A stretch of 64,000 bases of DNA from Taenia hydatigena (lineage: Eukaryota > Platyhelminthes > Cestoda > Cyclophyllidea > Taeniidae): contig JADWOT020000002.1 of assembly GCA_036345935.2 (NCBI GenBank), positions 992,001 through 1,056,000 on the forward strand, given 5' to 3'. The position numbers and the translations under genes were made by a program. Within the stretch, counting starts at the first letter, position 1. The number at the start of each line of letters is the position of its first letter. Positions 11,284-21,858 of this stretch are shown one piece after another. The notes under the pieces were generated by a model. It was given only the letters and a program-made list of their open reading frames with translations, did no database searches and was not told the origin of the DNA.

Positions 11284-12770
11284 ATCAGTAGATTTACGCG
11301 ATATATGTAATCTTTGGCATTAATTGCAACATCGGCTGTAAGTGGACCAACTGTAGGCAAGTGCATTTCTAGGCAACGTAATGCTCCAGAAATCACTCCA
11401 ATCACAACGGAAGGGGTTTAACGTTTGATCGAAGTGCGGACAGTGTCGCCAAGGGATACTGTGAGAACTCTTAAGTCTTCGGTCAGACACTTTTACTCGG
11501 TGACCAGACTATGCAATTTTAAATGCAGGAAACATATTTCGCTCTCAAACCCAACCGATTCCGCCTAGTTATTTTAAATAACTTCAGGTTAAGTTTCGCG
11601 GAAAGCTAATTACTTCGCCTTATTTAACGACGCTTCACTTTATTGGAGTCAGCATATAGCTGGATTGCTGAAGTGACCAAAGGAAGTCCACAAGCCTACC
11701 AATTTTAACAGCTTCTGCAGGAGTTGGGTGCGTGAGCCCAGGAAGCAATTGATCTGAAGCAAATAAAGTACAGCATTCCCACTGGTTAATGAGAATTCTG
11801 CTGGCGTTTCATTGGTTCATATTTTAATAGTAGAAATGCCATCGATGCGATGAAACTGCTCTCGTAGTGCTGAATATGGTGCTGCCTCTAGAACACAACT
11901 GCCTTGATGTTTCAACAGTTGACTCAGGACTTCACAGGTGCAACCGATTTGCGCTTTTCCTGTTTTGTTAGAATCTGAGCCGTCCGAAGTGACAATGGAA
12001 TAATAGGTCTTCGGTCAAGAGCCAGGAAAGGAGACAATCTAGAATAAAATTACAGCACGTCTCACGCTGCGTGGCGGTTGATGCTTCTCCTCGCCTTTCT
12101 TTTGCTGTTGTCTCCTCCTTCCCCTTTAGAGCACTGACTGACACATAAGTGAGGGTGGTGGAGGAGCTGAAGACTGTACCATGGCCATACTACACCTCGA
12201 CACATGAGCGCGCATTTCCAGCTTTATCCACGTGTCGCTTTGCCTTTACCGTTGCTTGTGCTACACGCAATAAAATTTTGGTCCGATGTTCATCAGAACC
12301 GCATACGACTTGGTGCTCGACCTCACTGCCATCACATGCTGTGAAGGAGGTCGGGAAATGCTTCCAACACTGTCAGCACTGCACCAGGTAATTTGTGAGG
12401 AAGTGTTTGAGAGATTCCATTGCCCGAACTTTTACTCTGTTATTTATTGCTAGATGTTGAGACAGCTGAACCGGATAGGCTATGCTGTCTGCCTCTACAT
12501 AAAGCACTTCACTATCTTAGAAATTGATGCATTTAGGTCTTCTTTCTAGACATTTTATCACACCATTGTTACCGCCAGCATTTTTAGCTTACAAATGCTT
12601 AGAAAGGCAATAAGCGAACGCCTTACATGTTACTGTGGGTGGTAAGATCTACAAATTGTCTTTTGGCTCACAAAGATAGAGTCAGGTTAAGACAGGCTTT
12701 CGAAATCGCTATAAATCATCTCACATTCAGTACAACGGGGTGAGTATGCCGATAAAGGACGCATTTCATC
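11284..12770 (+). other. single-copy stretch, no gene confirmed
   Basis: Not repeated in the window. An 80-codon frame at 12149-12391 lies between an acceptor-like TTTAG (about 12129) and a donor-like AGGTAATT (12388-12394) and could be an exon, but no domain is recognisable. Homology with 6480-6530 (inverted) resumes near 12770. Confidence 0.4.
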
Positions 12771-12865
12771 ATCATCAGTACAACATATTGCTCACAGAAT
12801 AATGAAGTCATCATACTTTCTAACATCATCAATCTTCATTTTAGTGTGTAGGAGGTCATGTGATT

Positions 12866-12984
12866 CACCCACGAGCCCACCAGTGGCATCACTTTATTGT
12901 AGTGTCTTCATCAGCGCCAGCTGACACCATAGCGTGTTTGGGCAGGATCAACCAGGTGGTTTAGCACAGCCGCACGCACTTCAT
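12866..12984 (-). repeat. block X core, copy 2 (inverted)
   Basis: Inverted copy of 6327-6445; the 18S-like 17-mer is at 12941-12957. With the inverted P block behind it, it forms an inverted repeat with 4780-6530 around an axis near 9.69 kb. Confidence 0.7.
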
Positions 12985-13717
12985 CCACATCCATCCACCC
13001 ACCCACCCACCCATCCACTCATCCATCCAACCACCCGCAGATCGGTCGACCAACCAATGATTGACGGACGGATCGGGTGTGGTGCGAGCGAGTAAGCAGG
13101 AGGGGAGCGAGTGAGTAAATACTGCGTAGGGAACAGAGGAGGTGGTAGTGAGTGAAGCGCTCTCGATACCTACCTGTCCACATGACCTGTTCGTGCCAGT
13201 TAACTCCTCTTGGTAACTGGATGGTGAAGAAAGGGAGTAAGAACAGGAGAAATAAGCGGAAGAAGGAAAAAAGGGATGACTTTAAGGAAAGGCGAGGGTC
13301 TGTCTTAGTCAGTGGGGACGGATGTCGTTGGAAAGAGGAGAAGATGGAGGAATGGAAACTGGGTGCTTACTACTTTTACTACCAGGAATGCGTAAGTAGG
13401 AGAAGGGAGGTGAGAGGTAGGATAAGAAAGAAAGGGTTCGACTAAAGCACAATGGCTTAAATCTGTGCAAGGAATGCGCAACGAAGAGAGGAAGTGTGGG
13501 GAGAAAGGTAAATCCTAAGGAACGCTAGGAAGTGTAGGTGGTTGAGTTTGCATGGACATGGGAGGTGAGCAGGTAGACCCTACTAGAGCTGTTGTTGCTC
13601 GCATTTCTTTCCTCATCATCAAACGAGAACTGCTCTTGCTAAGTTGTCTGGGGGAAAAGAAGTATGAGAAATAAAGGAGAAAATAAGACGTCTGTGATGA
13701 TGGCTGAATGGATGAAA

Positions 13718-13744
13718 GGAGGAGGAGGAGGAGGAGGAGGAGGG
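13718..13744 (+). repeat. (GGA)n microsatellite
   Basis: About nine GGA triplets; inverted counterpart of the (CTC)n tract at 5628-5657. Confidence 0.9.
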
Positions 13745-13917
13745 GAATGCAGTGTATGGAAGGCGAGTGTCTGTCCCTGTTAATGGGGAGGATGCGAGAT
13801 GGGTGGGGAGGAAGAGGAGGAGGAAAATGAAATGAATAATGCTGGATGGAGTGAATGAGTCTTAAATTAACAGTAGCAGTGGTAAGGTTTTGAAGAGGAA
13901 ACGGCAAAGTAGGAAAA

Positions 13918-13937
13918 TGTGTGTGTGTGTGTGTGTG
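13918..13937 (+). repeat. (TG)10 microsatellite
   Basis: Pure TG tract next to the palindromic CACACATGTG; counterpart of 5436-5453. Confidence 0.9.
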
Positions 13938-14850
13938 CCACACATGTGTTGCAATGAGACGGAAAGCAAACAATTTCAATGTGAAACATTAGCGTTTAAA
14001 TAGAAAATTGATAGCTTATTTGATAGGCGGTAGAGTCGAAATAAAGGTCGAATAATACACTGATGGTAATTGAATGAAGGTAGGATGAAAGAAACGGAAT
14101 GTTGCAGGGATATTAACAACAGAATTAAGGGGAGCGTAAGGAAAGCGTGAATGAATGCGTGTCACACATATTTGATGGTAGGAAAGTGATTTGAGGGAAC
14201 AGACTTCATGAAGCTGGGAGCATTGTTGAGACAGAAAGCATTGAGCCCTCTTATAGGATACGGGGTGGGCAGGGCAAAGAAATAATCGTGAGACTAGGTT
14301 TGCTATGGAAAGTAAAAAAAAAAAAACTAAATAGGTAAATCGGAATAAAAATAGAAGGAGGTAAATAAGATAGCAACAATGCAAGTAGAAATGATGGAAG
14401 GGAAATAAGAGAAGTGAAGAATATAAGGCTAGAATTCATGAATGTGGTGGAGGTAAATATAGTGCTTATCAGTAGAAAAGCAGTTGTTGAGTAAGAGGAG
14501 GGAAGAAGGAAAGAAGTGGGGAGTGAATGCTGCAAGAAAGATGATGGCAAAAGAGAATATGAAGAGGAAGAGAATGAAGGGAGAGTGATAGAGCAAGAGG
14601 GAAGGCATGAGGAATGGAGGTGGGACGGAGAGAGGGGGGAAGGACGTCTACTAGCAATGCATGAGTAGTTGTGAGGCAGGAAGGCAGTCGCTCTACTAGT
14701 AAGATATAAGTAGTGCTGCCGGTGGTGGAGGTGAATAAAGAAGAAGAAGGAGGAAAAGTGCGTGTTGCATGACATGGGCAGAATAAATGAATGGGTAATT
14801 GGCAAATAAGGTGGGTGGTTAAATGAATGAATGAAGGAAAGCAAAGGAAG

Positions 14851-16125
14851 AAAAAATCAAAGAAGGATGCAAGTGGAGATAAACATTGATCGACAGAAAG
14901 AAAGGAAGAAAAAACTTGATGGAATAAATAAACGAAAATCGTAGGAAGGAATGCTGCATGACTGATTATTGAGGAAGTGGGGCACCTGATAGCGGTCTAT
15001 AAGCAGTTGCGGTGGTGATGCTGGACTCGAAAAGGTGTACGGAAAAAAAGAAGATCAAAAATAAAAATTAATCAGATAAAATGTTTCGAGGAGAGGAATC
15101 AAGGACTAGGTGTGGGACAGAGGGGAGACAAGCACATCAACTGGCAGCCCATCTTACTGGCGTATCTACTCCCAACCACCAATACACGCCATTTCCCCTC
15201 TCCTTTGGCATCCTTTACCTCGCCTCCACTTTCTACGCGGTCCTCACACTGCCCTACCATTTCCCTTTCATCACATCGTCATTGTGCCTGACTCACCACT
15301 GCCGCTCAGTTGACTACCCTCTGTCACCACCACTTCCCTCTGTCCCCTCTCCCTTCCCATAACCCATTCACCTACCCACTCACACGCACACTGCTTTTGC
15401 TAGCACACCCTCACCACCACCTCATCTACTTATTAGGCTGCCAGTAGTCGACACTGTCTTCTCTCTGTCCCATTGATTGGTTAGTCTCGGGTAAAACCGC
15501 AACTAAGTTTATGAAGCTGCCTCATATTGCACACATCTAAATGTTCCTCTTAAAACCAAAACCTTCCACTAGACCCATAACGGAAAGCATCCGTTATTTT
15601 AAGTGCATGGCTGCCCAAGAAATTCGGCGCATTTTCGGCGATAAAATATCATTCATTTAGTCGGCATAAATTCTTCCCAACAAGGCTGTCATCTGAGCAT
15701 GAAAAAATCACTTTTCGTCCAATGAGGGGAGAAGTGCGTGCGCTGAAAGCCGAGTAGATCCTATCCACTCATTCTCTTTAACCATGCAATTTTCGCTACC
15801 TACAACCCACGTTACTTCGCTCCATTTGCCCTCTTTTCAAATCCATCTTTTTGTTTTACAAATTGGGACCACAAATTTATACTCCTGTTTCTAGGGTTTC
15901 TTTCTCACTATACCTACCTCTTCCCTTCGCCTACTCACACCCTCTGAGTAGGAGCATAGTAGCAGTGGGTTCTCCTGCACCTTTGACACTCCCATTTCTC
16001 CCACCCATCCATCCCCTCGTCCGCACGCACCCAGTAAGTGCACTTTATATCACTTCACCACCCAACACCTCTTTCACCAAGTCACGTTCGTGCTATGCAG
16101 AGAAGTACAGGAAAATGCAGTGAAG
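14851..16125 (+). repeat. block G, truncated copy
   Basis: Matches 34500-35800 directly and, from about 15895, also 60045-60190 and (inverted) 50220-50100. It ends near 16125, about 0.8 kb short of the longer G copies. Pyrimidine-rich on +; no gene. Confidence 0.55.
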
Positions 16126-19100
16126 AAATTTGCTTGTAAAAAGAAATTGCCAGCAAAATTAAAAATGTTTTACCTGCTATTGTATTTCCTTTCCTTCGTC
16201 TGCCCTGAAGGTAATGCGAGGAAATGCTGGGGAGATTGAGTGCGCATATATGAACGAGTGAAGAAGATGTTCTCTTTAGAATAACAACGCCATTAGCCAG
16301 AGTTCATTTGTGACAGTGCTGCGCCTTTCGTAACTTTAAGTCTGAAATTCCTTTTGATTTAGGAGGGTCACAGTTAAATATTGTTGACGGCGCAGGAGAT
16401 GAGTGGCGCAACTTAAAGGAAGTAAGCACGTTAATGGAGGAGGGGAGATAAGTAAGGTCTCCACTGTTGAGTGTGTGGGGCACGAGTTGTTAAGATGTGA
16501 CATGATCCCACTGCTACTTAGCCTTAGGGATGGATTGAAAAGGGATGGTGAAGTGGATGTGAAGCGAAGAGTGTTTGGTAGAGGAAAACAAGATGATGCT
16601 TCTTCTCCCTCTTCTGCAGACTAAACGTCCTGTGCAAGGGCGGGTATGTATGCCAAGTAGGTTGGCAGGGAAAAGGGATGTGGTATACTCCCTAAGTAAA
16701 CTCACAGCACGCTCTTGCGTTGGCTGAAATCAGCGCCATTGTATGCATTTATTGCACAGACCACTAGTTATTTAGCTGCCAAGCACATAATTCCCTTCTG
16801 GGCGTGTGATCAGACCAAGTAAGGCTCCCCATAACATCTGATTGTAATGTGCCAATTTTTCCATGAATTTAAGCAAAATATGAGTAACATCACTAGTGGG
16901 TTCCAACGCTGATTATTGACCAGCTGCTTGGTCAAATGAACAGCCGCATTATCTGCGGGTTCGAAGTCGATGGAGAGGGTCAAATGAGACCACACTTCCC
17001 TTGAGGGAAGTCGTTCATTACAAGCTATGCTCCAAGACACGTTTGGACATCCACCATAATGAAAAGCCTTCCGGTATGGAAAAAAAAATATGCTGAAACA
17101 TGCGATGGGCATCGACAAAGCTAGGTCGGCCTAAGAGCTGTACCATTTTCCCCTGTCGAAACTTCCAGAGTGGTTCATGTCGAATGGCGATTCATCCCTT
17201 ACTCGGAGGCTAAGGTGTTGCCGAGGGCAGAAGCCAATTTCTACCCATCTTGTGGGTGTTTGCACAGTTTATCCTGCCCACAGCCCCTTTCCTCCCCAAT
17301 CCACTTTAAGATGTATTGAACACTGATGGACGTCAGGAGACTTGGCCTTCCCCATCCGCAGCCGTAGGGAAGGGCAGGATAGGACTACTGATTTAGGCCA
17401 GCAGCAGTTCAGCGGCCGTAAAGTCATAACAAAAGTTAAAAATGGTTACAAAAGCATTAAGACGTGGAACCCCTACGACTGCCAAATGATTATTCTAATA
17501 AGTTTGAACATTTCCTATGGAAATTTGAATGCGTTTCCGTTCAGCTAAATTATTACATTAAATTGGTGAGGTTGTTGAAGAACTGAGCAGGTTTATTCCC
17601 TCAATGAACTTCCTGTTTTACGGTCCTATGCCAACAAGCGTATTTGCCTGGTTCCTTTTGGCATCTCCAGATGTGAATGCAAGGAGAATGTGGAATCAAA
17701 ACTGAAGCGCCTCACCACATCCTTGTGAATGTGCCACTGGTTGATCACACTCGCACATTCGCTGCATGCGATGGGGGGAAAAATGCTTAGAGTGGTTTGC
17801 TCACACAGCGGTCTTGAGTAAAATTACTTCTTCCTGACTCACCCCCATATTTAGAGCAAGGAGCATATTAGTTGGCTTCTTTATGAATTCAGCGCAGTTA
17901 AATTACCCATTAGCTAAGTAAATGAGAGCACCATCTACTGACTTCGGATGGCGAAGTAAAAGTGTCTCGATTCAAATGCAGTAACAATGATGTGTGACGC
18001 CCTGTCAATGCTTGCGCCAAGGATTAGGGTCTGCGCTTAGCGCATCAGACGTCAATCCACTGATCAATGTCACCAGTACTTGGAGTGCTACGTGGAGAAG
18101 CCGCATACCTCTAATTCGATTACTGCCTCCACCCGCGCCAACATTTGGCTCACATCATCCTCTCACGCTGTAGGCAGTCACAACATTCTTCTGACAGTTT
18201 TATGGCAATTACTGAGAGCTGTATGCTACCAGCTAGCGCACTCAATGCTCAGGTACGTGAGTTGGCGCAAACAGGATCTGGGTTTTCATCGACATGGTTA
18301 CTTCCAGACGTATTGACAGATTGAAAGCAATGACCCAACTATTGTAGACATGCACTAAACGAACGGCAAAGATAGTGCCAGTTTAAACCCAAGCGCCAAT
18401 TTTAACATCCACGAAGAAGAGAGGATTACTATGAATAAACATTCTAAGATAGCTATGGCCACCTGGTGTTAAGCTAATGCAAGTAAAGCACTCCTGATGT
18501 CTTCTGCTCCATGCAAATAGAATACTGACAGCTGATGGGGAGAGTAACAGATTTGTTTCATATCGCAGGTTGTTCTTTTTTGAAGCCGCGTTTGCTTCGA
18601 CAGGCTCTTTTTTGTCGACTTAGCAGTGGACCAACATAATTATTGGGAAGAATTCAAAAAGCATTCCAAAATCTACAAACACTTCACAGGAACCAGTAAG
18701 GAGAACTTTTGAGGTGGGTGAATGGGGAGAAGAAACTTCTAGTAACGAGACATAATAAAATTCTGACTAAAGTGATGGTGGTTTGTAGGAATGCACACGG
18801 GCGTTTGTTAACACAATTTTCCGGATGAAATCGCGACCACGGATGGTGTCGCCTTGGGAGGACTTCCAACCACTTCTGTTAATTTCATTACGGTGTCCCA
18901 TTTCGGATTGAGTTCATATTTTGCTGTCATCACCACATGTTTGCCAGTATTTTCCAAAAGTGAAGGTGACTGCAATAAAAGGGTGGAATGTGCAATGCTA
19001 AAGTGCAGAAGTTGTGGGGGTCAACGGCATGGTCTGCAGTCAGTGCTGTCTAGCTAAACACACAACCCAAGCCTTCAGTGCCCACGTAACCAGGACTAAG

Positions 19101-19170
19101 AGCGATTCAGCACAATCAAGTGCTAGATTCAAGCACACGAAAAGCTCACAATCAATCACCTCTTGTGAAA
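16126..19170 (+). other. single-copy 5' region of kelch copy B, no gene confirmed
   Basis: About 3 kb not repeated in the window, apart from a faint resemblance of 16900-17050 to the outer part of block Y near 4620-4740 (shared frame text LPSRE). The copy B promoter should lie at its right end. No frame with a recognisable domain; the longest is 102 codons on the minus strand (16810-17118). Confidence 0.4.
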
Positions 19171-19280
19171 TGAATCCATTCTCTTGGTTTCTTCAAGGTC
19201 ATCTGAGAGCCTCTTAGCACACAGCACACACATAAATGCTCACTCACTCATTCCCACCCATCTCGTCTTCAGCGTGAATA

Positions 19281-19297
19281 CCACTTTTCTTCTGCAG
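19281..19297 (+). other. splice acceptor just upstream of copy B start codon
   Basis: A pyrimidine-rich run ending in TTCTGCAG (AG 19296-19297) lies 6 nt before ATG 19304. It is conserved in copy C. It suggests either an upstream 5' UTR intron or a spliced-leader trans-splice acceptor; flatworms use both. It supports the ATG at 19304 over the one at 19184. Confidence 0.5.
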
Positions 19298-19303
19298 CTA
19301 CAA

Positions 19304-21858
19304 ATGGAGTCGGTGGAACATTCGGATAAGAATCCGGTCTTCCTTCCCCGGAGCAAATTTTGCGACTTCCGTGAACAGGAGAAGTTTATCGACCTACTAA
19401 TCACGGTGAGACTACGAACATTGGTTTTATGCCTCAACTTCTAGGTAGAGGAAGGCGAATGCGTCAAGGCACACCGAATAATCCTAGCAACCGCTTTTCC
19501 CTTCATCCTAAATTCAATGACTTCTGCGCAAAATGATGTAGCATTCCAGTGGAAAGGCTTCTCCAAAGAGTACGCACATTCATTGTTTCCTCATCAATCA
19601 CTCCTTAGTACTGTCGAGGCTATCGTAAATTATGCCTATACAGGTAAAATTACAATTACCACAGGAAATGCCACGCGACTTTGCCTGCTAGCACACCATC
19701 TCGGCTCGAAAAAGATCGTTTCCTGGTGCGCTGACTTTCTGAAAACAAGGTAGAGGAAGCTTTTCTCTTTACTATAATCCTTCTGGCTATAGAATCTCCA
19801 TAGACAATGTAGTCGAAGTTTGGTCCGTAGCCAATATTACGATGAATCGTAGATTGATTGAACTGTGCATTCCGCTGATGTCGGGACACCTGGAGGACCT
19901 GTGTTTGCCACCAGAATCGCTGATGCAGACAACAGTAGAGCAATTGGAAATGCTGTTGGAGGACAAACGGCTGGAAGGCGTTAGTGAGGAAGGAAAGTAT
20001 CGAGTGATTTCCAAGTGGTTGGAGGCAGGCATGGAGGAGCGTGACTTGGAGGAAAGGGAAAAAGTGTTCACGAGGCTGCTTTTGAAGATTGATTTGAAGA
20101 AGCTATCTCCAAAATGTCTGACGGAATTTTGGACATTTGTGAGGGAATATTCGGGATTGCTTCAAGCAGGTAAGCACAGTGGATGAGCCAATGATGTAAA
20201 GAGTTTGTGTGTCAGGAATGAGCGAACCCAGTAGCCGAGAGTGTTGTCAATCCATCCACGCAGAAACGGGTGGCAAACGAAACAGATGTGATTGATGAGC
20301 ACAAGTTTGGATGGATGAAAATAGTGTGAGATGGAGAGATGGGTAGGAATTGGGTGGACAGGTGCATTTACGCGGAGCTAAGTTTGAATGCAGTGTGGAT
20401 GGATTATTTGTTTGAGAACCAGGAGCACGCCTTATACGGGATTTCTGTTACGATTGCTCAGGTTCTACTCTGCCGAGTCTCAGAGTGAATGTGGAAGAGA
20501 GGCTGACAAAGCAGAGGTCTTGGCTTGTCCCTAAACCTCCGCCACCAACCAAGTACGTGATTTTGCTTCTCTACAAAGCCGACTAGTCGAAACGATGAGT
20601 GCTGCGATTTGTTAAAATCTGACACTGTAGCACTGCCTTTATCATTATCATCTTCGCACTTTCCACTTCTGCAATGTGCTGACAATTTTGCAATATCTAG
20701 GGAGGTGCTTTTGCTCCTCAATCGGCGTGAGCATTCGTCATTGTATGCCTTGACAACTCAGCCTCAGTTGCGACCGGACAGATCCTTAATTCTTACATTT
20801 CCCTGCGACGGAGCAGCGACCACATTTGACGGTGAACCAAATATGTGGCTTTATTTCCTTTATTCTAGGCAAATTATGCATGGTTACATGTGCGGATGCA
20901 AAGAGCAACATGATGCTTGTAAATCACCAAGATGGTTCCATTGCCTACAAGTATTTTTACACGAATAATCGCTCGTCTTATGGTGTTGCGTCGAGAGATG
21001 GATCTATCTTCATTTTTGGCGGCAGCCCTAATAATCCTTTGATCCTTTGCTCCTTTGCTACATGCGAAAGATTTGACACCGCCATTAACATGTAAGTTTA
21101 GTATAGCTAAGTCAAGCTTTCTAGGCTCGTAAGACTCCCTGACTTGCCGACCCCGCGAAGCAGTGTCTCCGCGTTGAATATTCCAGATGTAGGAATCATA
21201 GTTGTTGGCGGGTATCGAGGTGGTTCAAATTCATCCGTGAAGTCAAATGATGTTGAATTGTTGGTACAGGATAATGCGGCTGAAAGCGATTGGCGATGGA
21301 TTAAGCTTGAGCCGATGTTACATGCACGCCAAAGTCCAGCAGTCGCCAGTTTCAAAGGGCACGTGGTGGTTGTTGGAGGGGACGAAGGATCAACTGCTGA
21401 ATGCCTTCCATTGTCATCGATTGAACAGACGCAAGCTGAATGGGTTCCACTACGTGGAATTTGTGAGCAGAACACCTCGTCCAAGTCTCTTGTCACATTC
21501 AATGACAGGTTGTTATTATTGTGTAAGTTTTCATTCTAACACCCCAAATGAGCGCCTTTCTCGGCTAAATTTCTTAAGTATCCAAATGTGTTCCCTCTAG
21601 CATCTTCCAGTGTCTATGCCAACGTATACGAATTTTTACCTTCGGGAAAGGTAACACATTAGTTTGCGTTATGCAATTGACGAGTTATGATGTCTGATGA
21701 TGCTGTGAATTTTGTAGGACCAATCCTTGGCAAACTATAAATGGAAGCCATTGTTTCAGCTGGGTGGTTTACAGTCGCCAATGCTTTTCGTAGCAAGAGA
21801 AAAGCAGGACGAAGACGAGAATTCTTGCAAAATCAAGGCTACAGGCTTACATTCCTGA
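19304..21858 (+). CDS. BTB-BACK-kelch (Kelch-like) protein, copy B, complete
   Basis: Nine-exon model: 19304-19405, 19445-19749, 19793-20169, 20462-20552, 20587-20831, 20869-21091, 21125-21522, 21601-21650, 21718-21858. The exons sum to 1932 nt (643 residues plus TGA). Domains: BTB about residues 27-135 (VKAHRIIL, then VNYAYTGKI); BACK about 140-260 (LCLPPESLMQ, then KYRVISKWLE); degenerate kelch propeller about 300-620 with GG pairs at 424-425, 476-477 and 532-533. Family role: dimeric adaptor that brings substrates to Cullin-3 RING ubiquitin ligases or organises actin. The M-x-E segment often used for Cul3 contact is not obvious (NSMTSAQ), so Cul3 binding is inference. ATG 19304 was chosen because it follows a good splice acceptor (AG 19296-19297); an in-frame ATG at 19184 would add 40 residues. 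Introns are 39, 43, 292, 34, 37, 33, 78 and 67 nt. The inverted twin is copy C. Confidence 0.86.

Larger units (their letters stand above)
12985..14850 (-). repeat. block P, inverted copy (purine-rich on +)
   Basis: Inverted match to 4771-6276, including a (GGA)n tract at 13718-13744 and a (GT)n tract at 13918-13937. It keeps the roughly 70-bp segment (about 13330-13395) that is missing from copy A but present at 26452-26520. No gene. Confidence 0.6.
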
